Positions 51,195 through 59,114 of a DNA stretch of 64,000 nt are shown here, piece after piece. The notes beneath the pieces are model-generated. The model made no database searches. It was given only the letters and a program-made list of their open reading frames with translations, and was not told the origin of the DNA. Origin of the DNA: Candidatus Gordonibacter avicola (GTDB lineage Bacteria > Actinomycetota > Coriobacteriia > Coriobacteriales > Eggerthellaceae); contig DXGM01000009.1 of assembly GCA_019113915.1 (NCBI GenBank), positions 23,417-87,416 on the forward strand. Direction: 5' to 3'. How positions within the stretch are numbered: position 1 is the stretch's first letter; each line of letters starts with the position of its first letter. The position numbers and the translations under genes are program-made.

Positions 51195-52460
51195 TTATGC
51201 TTGTTCGAAGTTCCAGCTGTTCATGTACTTGATTTGTTCCTCGGTGAGGGTGTCAATTTCTATGCCGAGAGTTTCTAGCTTTACGCGGGCGACGCCGTCG
51301 TCGATGGCGGCGGGGACGTCGTACACCTTGTTCTCCAGCTCGCCAGCGTGCTTATAGAGGTACTCGGCGGCCAGCGCCTGGTTGGCGAAACTCATGTCCA
51401 TGACGGACGCCGGGTGACCCTCGGCGCAGGACAGGTTCACGAGGCGGCCCTGCGCCAGCACAATCACCGTGCGGCCGTCCGGCAGCGTGTATTCCTCAAC
51501 CAGCGGCTTGAGCTCGGTCTTCTTCACGGCGTGCTCTTCAAGCCACACGAGGTTGATCTCAGAGTCGAAGTGGCCGGAGTTGCACACAATGGCGCCGTCT
51601 TTCATGTTCTCGAACGCGGGGCCGTCAACCACCTTGCAGTTGCCGGTCACGGTCACCCACACGTCGGCGAAGCGCGCGGCCTCGGCGGCGGGCATCACCT
51701 CGTAGCCCTCCATGTGCGCTTCGAGCGCCTTCAGCGGGTCCACCTCGCACACGATTACGCGCATACCCATGCCCTTCGCGCGCAGCGCAAGCCCGCTGCC
51801 GCAGTAGCCGTAACCCGAGATCACAATGGTACGCCCGCACATCAGGCGATTCGTGGCGCGGATGATGCCGTCCAGCGTGGACTGGCCGGTGCCGTAGTGG
51901 TTGTCGAAGCAGTGCTTGGTGTTCGCGTCGTTGATGTTGAACACGGGGTAGGCAAGCGTGCCCTCGGCAGCCATGGCCATGAGACGCACCACCCCGGTGG
52001 TGGTTTCCTCGGTGCCACCCACCACGCCCGGTAGCTTGTCGGTGTGGGTGGTGTGCAGCGCGGTGTCGAGGTCGGCGCCGTCGTCCATGATGATCTGCGG
52101 GTTCGTGGCAATCACAGCCTCGATGTGGCGCTGATAGGTGTCCGCATCTTCGCCCGCGATGGCGAACACGTCAATGCCGAAGTCGCGCACGAGTGCCGCC
52201 GCCGTGTCGTCCTGCGTGGACAACGGGTTCGACGCGCAGAGCGCCACCTGTGCGCCCGATGCCACCAACGCGCGCATGAGGTTCGCCGTTTCGGTGGTCA
52301 CGTGCATGCAGGCACCAATGCGCACGCCCTCCAGCGGGCGTTCGCGCTCGAAGCGCTCACGGATGGAGGCAAGCACGGGCATGTCGCGGTCAGCCCACAG
52401 GATGCGGGCGAGGCCTTCGTCGGCCAGAGTGAGGTCCTTGATATCGTGGTTGGTGGACAT
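51195..52460 (-). CDS. ahcY: adenosylhomocysteinase
   Basis: The 421-aa NAD-dependent enzyme cleaves S-adenosylhomocysteine to adenosine and homocysteine, recycling the product of SAM-dependent methylation. CMHVTTETANLMRAL and NINDANTKHCFDNHYG (substrate and catalytic Lys/Asp/Asn region) and the NAD-binding VISGYGYCGSGLALRAKGMG are all present. It lacks the ~40-residue insertion of eukaryotic-type enzymes. The true start is ATG 52460 (MSTNHDIKDL) behind AAGGGAG. It complements metK at 6.1 kb. Confidence 0.95.
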   Translation of the reverse strand: MSTNHDIKDLTLADEGLARILWADRDMPVLASIRERFERERPLEGVRIGACMHVTTETANLMRALVASGAQVALCASNPLSTQDDTAAALVRDFGIDVFAIAGEDADTYQRHIEAVIATNPQIIMDDGADLDTALHTTHTDKLPGVVGGTEETTTGVVRLMAMAAEGTLAYPVFNINDANTKHCFDNHYGTGQSTLDGIIRATNRLMCGRTIVISGYGYCGSGLALRAKGMGMRVIVCEVDPLKALEAHMEGYEVMPAAEAARFADVWVTVTGNCKVVDGPAFENMKDGAIVCNSGHFDSEINLVWLEEHAVKKTELKPLVEEYTLPDGRTVIVLAQGRLVNLSCAEGHPASVMDMSFANQALAAEYLYKHAGELENKVYDVPAAIDDGVARVKLETLGIEIDTLTEEQIKYMNSWNFEQA

Positions 52461-52821
52461 GGTAGTCTCCCTTATATAGTGTGTAGGCGATGACTCGTTT
52501 GGTAACTGCAAGCGTACCATAGCCGCAGGGTCCCGCGCGTCTGCGGCCGCCCCCCTTACATAAAACGGACGGAAGGCAAAGGGGGGCGGCGGCACGCGGC
52601 GGCACGCGGCACGGTTGCGCTACACGGCGACGTGGCGCAGCGCGGCACGCTCCACGGCATTGCCCGCGACACGACGCCCTTCCCGCCACGCGCTCACATT
52701 CCGCACCCCGCCGCACAGCTTCCATTTCGAGGCGGTTGTGAAGTTCGTATGCAGAACGTTTGTGCATACGAGGCTTTTATCGCGCGGAAATCAGAAGAAT
52801 CGGTAACGGAGTGACTCCGCG

Positions 52822-52852
52822 TTGAGACGAATGGCTGCGAAGTAGCTATAAT
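52822..52852 (+). promoter_or_regulatory. promoter of the GT2 leader
   Basis: A perfect -10 TATAAT lies at 52847-52852, with TTGAGA at 52822-52827 (19-bp spacing, long). Transcription would start near 52859. Confidence 0.6.
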
Positions 52853-52865
52853 CTCCCAAGCTTGC

Positions 52866-52980
52866 AAACCTGCATGACGCACTCGTACCAACAACACACC
52901 AGGCGGTAAGGGCGAAAGCCCCCGGACTGGCGTGCGCAGGGGAGCAGAGGACGGCCGTTGAAGGAAGGCGGCCCGTAAAA
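52866..52980 (+). ncRNA. structured 5' leader of the GT2 gene, class unknown
   Basis: About 135 nt lie between the predicted start and the gene. Nested helices: CCTGC (52869) with GCAGG (52936), CGCAC (52878) with GTGCG (52932), CCAG (52899) with CTGG (52927), and GGGC-gaaa-GCCC (52910-52921). A second stem ACGGCCG/CGGCCCGT (52951-52976) ends just before AAAAGGAG. A cis-regulatory RNA is likely. The GAAA-capped stem recalls c-di-GMP-I aptamers, but the signature bases do not match, so no class is assigned. Confidence 0.5.
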
Positions 52981-52993
52981 GGAGCAAATTAGA

Positions 52994-54319
52994 GTGATGC
53001 TTGACCAATTTTTCTCGCAGATATCGTTCGTCGACATCTTCAATTTCTGCGTCTTTCTCACGTTTAGCATCTGCTATACCTACCAACTGTATTATGTGTT
53101 CGTGGTGCTCACCCGCAAGCCAAAGAAGCGTGTGGCGAAGAAGAGCCACCGCTTCGCCGCTGTCATCTCGGCACGCAACGAAAGCGCCGTCATCGGCGAC
53201 CTCATTCACTCCATCAAGGTGCAGAACTACCCGCAGGAACTCATTGACGTGTTCGTCATCGCTGATAACTGCACCGATAACACGGCCGAGGTGGCCCGCG
53301 AGGCCGGCGCCATCGTGTTTCCGCGCACGAACGACAAGGAAGTGGGCAAGGGCTATGCGCTTGATTACGGCTTCCAGGTCATTCGCGAGCAGTACGCCGA
53401 CCGTGGCTACGAGGCGTATTTTGTGTTCGATGCCGACAACGTGCTGGACGTGAACTACTTCCGCGAGATGAACGCCACGTTCGACAACGGCGCGAAGGCC
53501 TCCACCAGCTACCGCAACTCCAAGAACTACGACTCCAACTGGATTAGCGCGGGCTATGCCGTGTGGTTTTTGCGCGAGGCGAAATTCCTGTCGCAGGCGC
53601 GCCTTACGCTGAACACCAGCTGCGTGGTGTCGGGCACAGGCTTTTTCATTGCGGCCGACATCATTGAGAAGCACGGCGGCTGGAAATGGCACCTGCTCAC
53701 CGAGGATATCGAGTTCTCAACGAACAGCATCCTGGAGGGCGTGCGCATCAGCTACACCCCCACGGCCATTCTCTACGACGAGCAGCCCACCACCTTCCGC
53801 GATTCATGGAACCAGCGCTTCCGTTGGGCAAAGGGCTTCTACCAGGTGTTTTGGCACTATGGCGGGCGTCTGGCAAAGGGTGTGTTCACCAACTCCAAGG
53901 GCTCGCGTTTCGCGTGCTACGACATGCTGATGACCATTGCGCCGGGCATGCTGCTTACCATTGTGTCGGTGCTGTTCAACGGCATTATCATTGCGCTGGC
54001 CGCCGCGGGCATGATGTCCACCGGTGTCATGATTGCCTCGTCGCTGTCCTCCATCTTCTTCTGCCTGTTCAACTACCTGGTGTTCATGTTCATGTTCGGT
54101 GTGCTGACCACGTTTGTTGAATGGGATTCTATCCGCTCCACCACGGCCAAAAAGGTGCGCTACATGTTCACCTTCCCGTTCTTCATGCTTACCTACATCC
54201 CCATTGCGCTTGTGGCGCTGGTGAAGAAGTGCAACTGGAAACCCATCCAGCACAGCATTTCGGTTGACGTGGCTGAATTCGCCGAGTCGCCCACCACCAA
54301 GCGCGAACGCATCATGTAA
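52994..54319 (+). CDS. family 2 glycosyltransferase, membrane-bound
   Basis: The ~441-aa enzyme has an N-terminal membrane span (residues ~10-33), a GT-A domain, and four C-terminal spans. GT-A motifs: ARNE at the start, ADNCTDNT, the DAD-type FVFDADN, TEDIEFS (catalytic base region) and QRFRWAKGF (the QxxRW motif of processive synthases). It polymerises or adds sugars at the membrane; product unknown. Start: GTG 52994 has AAAGGAG at 9-nt spacing, and ATG 52997 follows directly. A structured leader precedes it. Confidence 0.88.
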   Translation: MMLDQFFSQISFVDIFNFCVFLTFSICYTYQLYYVFVVLTRKPKKRVAKKSHRFAAVISARNESAVIGDLIHSIKVQNYPQELIDVFVIADNCTDNTAEVAREAGAIVFPRTNDKEVGKGYALDYGFQVIREQYADRGYEAYFVFDADNVLDVNYFREMNATFDNGAKASTSYRNSKNYDSNWISAGYAVWFLREAKFLSQARLTLNTSCVVSGTGFFIAADIIEKHGGWKWHLLTEDIEFSTNSILEGVRISYTPTAILYDEQPTTFRDSWNQRFRWAKGFYQVFWHYGGRLAKGVFTNSKGSRFACYDMLMTIAPGMLLTIVSVLFNGIIIALAAAGMMSTGVMIASSLSSIFFCLFNYLVFMFMFGVLTTFVEWDSIRSTTAKKVRYMFTFPFFMLTYIPIALVALVKKCNWKPIQHSISVDVAEFAESPTTKRERIM

Positions 54320-54358
54320 TTCAGGTAACTCAGGCAACCCAAGCTGCACACTCCTTCC

Positions 54359-54390
54359 AAAACGGCGAACCTTCGGGTTCGTCGTTTTTT
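54359..54390. terminator. bidirectional terminator between GT2 gene and comF
   Basis: AAAACG.CGAACC-cttcg-GGTTCG.CGTTTTTT: A-tract on the left and T-tract on the right, so it can stop both converging genes. Confidence 0.85.
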
Positions 54391-54411
54391 ATGGGGGAAG
54401 AATGCTTGCTG

Positions 54412-55152
54412 TTAGAACACGCGCGCAAACGTTAAGCACCACACTTTGTGTGCGCCAGCGCGCAGAAGGGCGTCGGTTACGTCGTAGAGGGTGGCGCCGG
54501 TGGTGCACACATCGTCAATGAGTAATACGTGTGAGGGGATGGAAGCGCCCGGCAACGCCTCAAAGCGCCCTGTGGTGTTCTCCAGGCGCGCCCGGCGGGA
54601 GAGGGCGCGCTGGTCGCGCGTGTGTGGCCGCGCGAGGGGAGAGGCAAGTGGCAACCCCAGAAGCCGGGCGACTTCCCCCGCCAGCAGTTCCGCGTGGTCG
54701 AACCCGCGTCGGCGGCGGGCCGCCGAGGAAGCGGGCACGAACACTACCACCTCAGGGGCCCAGGCGGGTGGGCACATGCGTACCATGAGCTCGGCCATGG
54801 GCGTAGCGAGGCGTCGTTCTCCCTGGTCTTTGTATGTGCGCACGATGCGCCCGGCTGCTTCTTCAAACGTGACGGCGCTCGCACAGCCCGCGAAGGGTAC
54901 ATCCTCGCGCCCGGCTCGCGTAAGCATTACGGGGTTGCACTCGGTGCATTGTACGCGCCCAAACGGCGCGCCGCAGCGTGGGCAGGCGCGCCACCAATCC
55001 AGGTAGGGAAGGGTCGCTCGGCAGGCGTCGCACAATACCTCGCCCGGTGCATCGCAGACGGCGCAGCGCGTAGGCCACAACGTTTCAGCCAGGGCTTCGG
55101 TTGCTCCGGCAACGTAGGTTCTCAAAAGGGTGGCATGCGCTTCCATAGCCAA
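54412..55152 (-). CDS. comF: ComF-family phosphoribosyltransferase-like protein
   Basis: The 246-aa protein has an N-terminal zinc finger (CAVC, CDAC, then CPRCGAPF and CTEC) and a C-terminal PRTase fold. The PRPP loop is VLLIDDVCTTGATL, and RRRGFDHAELLA is the family block. ComF proteins act in DNA uptake in competent bacteria, but the gene is widespread and the biochemical role is unsettled. The start is ATG 55152, with ATG 55146 in frame. No other competence gene lies nearby. Confidence 0.92.
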   Translation of the reverse strand: MAMEAHATLLRTYVAGATEALAETLWPTRCAVCDAPGEVLCDACRATLPYLDWWRACPRCGAPFGRVQCTECNPVMLTRAGREDVPFAGCASAVTFEEAAGRIVRTYKDQGERRLATPMAELMVRMCPPAWAPEVVVFVPASSAARRRRGFDHAELLAGEVARLLGLPLASPLARPHTRDQRALSRRARLENTTGRFEALPGASIPSHVLLIDDVCTTGATLYDVTDALLRAGAHKVWCLTFARVF

Positions 55153-55408
55153 AAGCCTAGCGCCGCAACCTTACCGCTGCGCCGTCTTTATGCCGTCGCC
55201 GAACCGCCAGATTCTTACCGTAATCCAGCGTGCGCGCCGTTTTCCCTTCGACAAAATTACGGCGCATTCCCAACGCATTCCAAGCGCATCTCCAACGCGC
55301 GCCACACAAACACGCCACCCCCTCGCGACCTGCCGGATTCCGCTACGCCCCCAGGGGTTCTCCTTCATGCTGATTCTGCGCGCGCCGCTTCCGGGCGTTT
55401 TCCCTATC

Positions 55409-55417
55409 TGGTACACT
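55409..55417 (+). promoter_or_regulatory. extended -10 for the binding-lipoprotein leader
   Basis: TGGTACACT places a transcript start near 55424, about 275 nt before the gene at 55700. The same octamer GGTACACT is seen at 5845-5853. Confidence 0.5.
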
Positions 55418-55423
55418 GATCGG

Positions 55424-55690
55424 TGCTTCTTTCGAGTCTGTAGTTGCGGGACGTACGTCCCAAGTCCATGGCAGACGCGGTCGAAAGGATCCACGTAAGT
55501 CGCGCGGTTCGCCGTGCGGCGATCATGGCGCGTCCTAGAGGTAAGCCGCACCGCCCGTCTAACTTTCAAGCGACATACCGTCGCTGCGGGCGAGAGGGCC
55601 ACGGGTGCAAGCTCGGCTCCGGTGCGCGGGTGTGGGGGCAAAGACTAGGTCAGTCGGAAGAAGCACCCGAAGGGAAACGGCAGATGGAGG
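55424..55690 (+). ncRNA. long structured 5' leader of the binding-lipoprotein gene, class unknown
   Basis: About 270 nt with no gene. Helix-forming segments include GGGACGTACGTCCC (55448-55461), GCGAC-atacc-GTCGC near 55572-55586 and GC-rich pairs up to the AGATGGAGG ribosome site. Purine-rich joining strings such as GAAGGGAAACGG suggest an aptamer-like fold. It was compared by eye with lysine, glycine, cobalamin, c-di-AMP and T-box signatures and matches none convincingly. Confidence 0.45.
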
Positions 55691-55699
55691 CTCCTGATT

Positions 55700-56719
55700 A
55701 TGGTGCGTTTTAAGGCGCTTGTGTGCGCCGCGGCGGCTGCTTGTTTGGCAGTAGTGCTGGCAGGCTGCGCGTCGCAGCAGAACTATACCCCTCCCGAGAA
55801 GACCCCGACCATCTCCACGCCGGCTATCGGCAAGGAGGGCACGCTGCGTGTGGGTGTGGACGCTTCGGCGCCGCCCTTGGCGGGTCAGTCGAACAGCTCG
55901 TCGAAGATCGTGGGCATCAATGTTGATGTGGCTGCCGCGCTCGCCGACCAGCTGGGTTTGAAGCTGGAAATTGTTGACGTGGGGGCCGACCCCGAAAGCG
56001 CGCTTAAGGACGACAAGGTTGACATCGTCATGGGCATTGAACAGTCAGATTCCGATGTGACGTTCTGGAAGTCCTCGCCGTATCTGCCCACGGCGGTTGC
56101 GCTGTTCTCCACGCCGTCGAACACGACGGTGCCCACCAAGGCCAGCAAGCCGGAAATTGCGGCGCAGGTGTCGTCGAAGAGTTCGTGGCAGGTGGAAAAC
56201 GAGTTTGGCGACAGCGCGCTGGTGCCTGAGAACGATTTGAAGAGCGCGTTTGCCGACCTTGCGGCGGGCACCGTGCAGTATGTGGCTGCCGACGCGGTGA
56301 ACGGGTGGTATGCGGCCAAGGCGAATGACGTCGACGTGATTCTTGTGGCGCTTATGCAGCAGCTCAATGGTTACTGCGTGGGTGTGACGGATTCCAATGC
56401 GGAGCTTAAGCAGGCGGTTTCTGATGCGCTTGCCTCGCTTGAGAATGGTGGCATCGTGGACATCATTGAGGCTAAGTGGCTTGGTGAGGCTCTTGATCTC
56501 AGCTCGCTTCCGCTGACTGAGGGTGCAAAGGCCTCAAAGTCCGGCACCACCACCAAAGACACCACCGACAACAATAAAACCGCCGGTGATGAGCCGAAGG
56601 ATGGCACCGAGTCCACCAATGGCGAAACCCCTGTTGAAGGCGAAGGTGACGAAGCCGAGCCTACTACTCCTACCGAGCCCGGCGGTAACGCCGTCCAACC
56701 ACAAAGCGAAGCAGCTTAA
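55700..56719 (+). CDS. extracellular solute-binding lipoprotein (SBP_bac_3 type)
   Basis: The 339-aa protein has a signal peptide with lipobox LAGC (Cys at about residue 23). A type 3 binding domain follows (LRVGVDASAPPLAG; VGINVDVAAALADQLGLKLEIVDVG; DIVMGIEQSD). A 70-residue Thr/Glu/Pro-rich tail (about 270-339) of low complexity ends it. Such proteins deliver amino acids or similar solutes to ABC transporters. No permease or ATPase is adjacent, so partners lie elsewhere or it acts as a sensor. The tail is unusual for the family. Confidence 0.85.
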   Translation: MVRFKALVCAAAAACLAVVLAGCASQQNYTPPEKTPTISTPAIGKEGTLRVGVDASAPPLAGQSNSSSKIVGINVDVAAALADQLGLKLEIVDVGADPESALKDDKVDIVMGIEQSDSDVTFWKSSPYLPTAVALFSTPSNTTVPTKASKPEIAAQVSSKSSWQVENEFGDSALVPENDLKSAFADLAAGTVQYVAADAVNGWYAAKANDVDVILVALMQQLNGYCVGVTDSNAELKQAVSDALASLENGGIVDIIEAKWLGEALDLSSLPLTEGAKASKSGTTTKDTTDNNKTAGDEPKDGTESTNGETPVEGEGDEAEPTTPTEPGGNAVQPQSEAA

Positions 56720-56792
56720 AGCGCAGGGAGTACACAAGCCTGCGTTAGTTGCATTGGCGTGCATTGGTGTTTATCACGTGCGTCACCAAACG

Positions 56793-56831
56793 AAACACCC
56801 GCCTCATCATTTCTATGGGGCGGGTGTTTTT
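56793..56831. terminator. terminator between the binding lipoprotein and sufB-like genes
   Basis: ACACCCGCC pairs with GGCGGGTGT across a 15-nt loop, followed by TTTTT on the + strand; the - strand side ends in TTTCG. It serves the convergent pair. Confidence 0.85.
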
Positions 56832-56855
56832 GCGTCGTAGGGTGAACGTGAACTT

Positions 56856-57785
56856 CTAGTTCAGGAAGTCCTCGAGAATCTCCTGCTCGGCTTCTTCTTC
56901 CGTTAGGCCCAGTGTCATCAGCTTCACAATTTGGTCGCCGGCGATCTTGCCGATGGCGGCCTCGTGGATGAGTTGTGCGTCCTCGCTGGCGGCCTCAATG
57001 CCGGGGATGGCCGTGACCTTCGCCTTCCCCATGATGATGGCGTCGCACTGTACGTGACCGCGGCAGGCTGCCTCGCCGATGACCAGCGGATTGAACACCT
57101 GCTTGGAGTTGTCCTGCGCCACCGAACGCGAGATTACCTGCACGCTGGAGTCGTCGCCCTTGAGCTCAATCTTCATGTTCGACGTGGCCACCTGGTCATC
57201 ATGCGTGAGCAGCTTTTCGGTAAGCACCAGCTTCGCGCCGGCGCCCAATTCGGCGTTCGTGTCGCGCACGGTGGACGACACGCCGCGCAGCTGGGTGAGT
57301 TCCATCTCGCAGCTGGCGTTCTCTTCCATCACCACGTTCGTCACAGGGTTCAGGATGCGCTCGCCGGTGCCGGTACCTTCGCCATAGTGCTTCTCCACGT
57401 ACTTGACGTGGGAATTCTTGCCGCAGTAGAACGTGTGGATGCCGTCGTGTTCAGAAGCCTGGTGGCTCTCGTTGTGAATGCCGCAGCCCGCCACAATGGT
57501 GACGTCGCAGTCGTCTTCGATGTAAAACGTGTTGTACACGACGTCCTTCAGGCCCGCCTGCGTCACGATGACCGGGATGTATACCGTCTCGCCCTTCGTG
57601 CCGGCTTTGATGCGGATGTCGATGCCGGGGTTATCCGACTTCGTGGAAATTTCGATGTTTGCGGACGAGTGGCGCTCAACGAGTTGCCCGTCCTTGCGGA
57701 TGTTGAACGCGCCTTTCGGCATGCCATGAATGTTGGCAATCTCGGCGAGCAAACTCTCGTCGATGGGGGACAAATCTACAGCCAT
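56856..57785 (-). CDS. short SufB/SufD-type Fe-S scaffold protein (SmsB-like)
   Basis: The 309-aa protein is about two thirds the length of SufB. It keeps the C-terminal beta-helix and the conserved GEAACRGHVQCDAIIMG block, whose Cys corresponds to the SufB site facing SufD, and VTAIPGIEAASEDAQLIHEAAIGKI. Paired with SufC upstream, this is the two-gene arrangement described as the minimal SUF-like (SMS) system. It builds Fe-S clusters, needed in quantity by the Mo-enzyme modules. ATG 57785 follows AAGGAG; a GTG at 57794 is possible. It begins 12 bp after the sufC stop. Confidence 0.88.
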   Translation of the reverse strand: MAVDLSPIDESLLAEIANIHGMPKGAFNIRKDGQLVERHSSANIEISTKSDNPGIDIRIKAGTKGETVYIPVIVTQAGLKDVVYNTFYIEDDCDVTIVAGCGIHNESHQASEHDGIHTFYCGKNSHVKYVEKHYGEGTGTGERILNPVTNVVMEENASCEMELTQLRGVSSTVRDTNAELGAGAKLVLTEKLLTHDDQVATSNMKIELKGDDSSVQVISRSVAQDNSKQVFNPLVIGEAACRGHVQCDAIIMGKAKVTAIPGIEAASEDAQLIHEAAIGKIAGDQIVKLMTLGLTEEEAEQEILEDFLN

Positions 57786-57797
57786 GTGACTCACTCC

Positions 57798-58574
57798 TTA
57801 GCAGGTGGTGGGGATTTCGGTCAGGTGCAGCTCGGGGGGCTCGGTGAAGGTGCAGCCGGGGATGCCCTTCGCCACGAAACCGAGCTTCGGCATGAGGTCG
57901 GCCGGGGTGCCGGTTTCGGCCACTTTGCCTTCGCGGAGAAGCACAATTTCGTCAGCCAGTTGGATGATGCGCTCCTGGTGCGAGATGATGACGATGGAAC
58001 GGCCGTCGCGCGCCTCGTGGATGTCGCGAAACGTTTCGGTCAGGCGGTCGAAACTCCACAGGTCGATGCCCGCCTCGGGCTCGTCGTAGATAGCGAGTTT
58101 CGGGTCGCGCGCGAGGATGGTGGCAATTTCGATGCGCTTTACCTCGCCGCCCGAGAGGTTCTTGTCCACCTCACGCGTGAGGTAGTTTGCCGAGCAGAGG
58201 CCCACGCGGGCGAGGTACTCGTTGCACGACAGCATGGGCAGCTTTTTGCCGGCCGCGATGTCGAGCAGCTTCTTCACCTTCATGCCCTTGAAGCGGGCGG
58301 GCTGCTGGAAGCCGTAGCCGATGCCCTTCTTCGCGCGTTCGGCGATGCCCAGTTCGGTGATGTCTTCGCCGTCGAAGAAGATCTGGCCCGAGGTGGGGCG
58401 CTCAACGCCCATGATGAGTTTCGCGAGGGTGGACTTGCCGCCGCCGTTCGGCCCCGTGATCACCGTGAAGCGGTCGTCGGGAATCGTGAGCGACAAGTTG
58501 TCGATGATGCGCCGCATCTCTTTGGAGCCTTCCTGAAGCGGCACTTCAAACGTGAGGTTTTTCAATTCCAACAT
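57798..58574 (-). CDS. sufC: Fe-S assembly ATPase SufC
   Basis: The 258-aa ABC-type soluble ATPase has Walker A GPNGGGKSTLAKL, the signature LSGGEVKRIEIA, Walker B KLAIYDEPEAGID and the H-loop VIISHQERI. It drives the SufB-like scaffold encoded directly downstream. No sufS or sufU gene lies in the window, as expected for SMS-like loci. Confidence 0.95.
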   Translation of the reverse strand: MLELKNLTFEVPLQEGSKEMRRIIDNLSLTIPDDRFTVITGPNGGGKSTLAKLIMGVERPTSGQIFFDGEDITELGIAERAKKGIGYGFQQPARFKGMKVKKLLDIAAGKKLPMLSCNEYLARVGLCSANYLTREVDKNLSGGEVKRIEIATILARDPKLAIYDEPEAGIDLWSFDRLTETFRDIHEARDGRSIVIISHQERIIQLADEIVLLREGKVAETGTPADLMPKLGFVAKGIPGCTFTEPPELHLTEIPTTC

Positions 58575-58854
58575 GGTTTGTGCTCTCCGTATCCTTCTCG
58601 TCTAATTGCTATTCTATTACTACCATTTAAGGGACGCCCCGTCAAGGCGCAGTGGCGCACATTCCCCTCACCAAGCCCCGATTGCGGGTGGATGCCCGCC
58701 GCCGCTCGATGAGAACTCGCGCGAGCTAAGAACCTCCCGCTCATGCGCCCGTTCGTCTCAATCGTTTATTCTAACTTTAATTAGCCCCACCGACCCCCTG
58801 AATGTCCCAATTTACTACTCCCAAACCTCGCATTCTTCCCCAGAACAAATGTAC

Positions 58855-58876
58855 GAATGTTTCACGTGAAACATTC
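58855..58876. promoter_or_regulatory. parS centromere site (perfect)
   Basis: TGTTTCACGTGAAACA (58858-58873) is a perfect match to the ParB-binding consensus TGTTNCACGTGAAACA. The dyad extends to 22 bp without mismatch (58855-58876). parS sites usually cluster near the replication origin, so this window may be origin-proximal. It lies in a ~500-bp gene-free, AT-richer gap. Confidence 0.93.
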
Positions 58877-58880
58877 AACG

Positions 58881-59028
58881 AAAAAACGAGCGCTCAAAAA
58901 AATGCGTGCTCAAAAAAAGACTATCCAAAAAAATGAGCGTTCGAAAAAGGGGGACTTAAAAAATGAGTGAAAAAAGTTTTGTGAAAAATAGGTGGAGTAA
59001 GGGGAAGTGAAAAAGTGGGCGCAAAAAA
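58881..59028. repeat. A-tract array beside parS
   Basis: Runs of 5-7 A start at 58881, 58896, 58912, 58927, 58944, 58958, 58970, 58984, 59010 and 59023; the early pitch is 15-17 bp. The joining strings recur (GAGCGCTC, TGCGTGCTC, TGAGCGTTCG). It starts 5 bp after the parS dyad. No gene. It may give DNA curvature or bind a nucleoid protein. Confidence 0.7.
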
Positions 59029-59059
59029 GATGGCGCGCAGGGGGTCCTGCGCGCCATCT
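59022..59059 (-). terminator. rho-independent terminator of the M16C peptidase gene
   Basis: On the - strand the 14-bp perfect stem AGATGGCGCGCAGG / CCTGCGCGCCATCT with a 4-nt loop is followed by TTTTTT. Confidence 0.92.
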
Positions 59060-59114
59060 CGGAAAACTTAATAACTATTATCTATTAAATCATTTTATAA
59101 CACCAGCACCTGAT

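Noticed and set aside
52866..52980. c-di-GMP-I riboswitch
   Set aside because: A GAAA-capped stem and a GACGCAC string are suggestive, but the rest of the conserved core and the P3 helix sequence do not match; kept as an unclassified leader.
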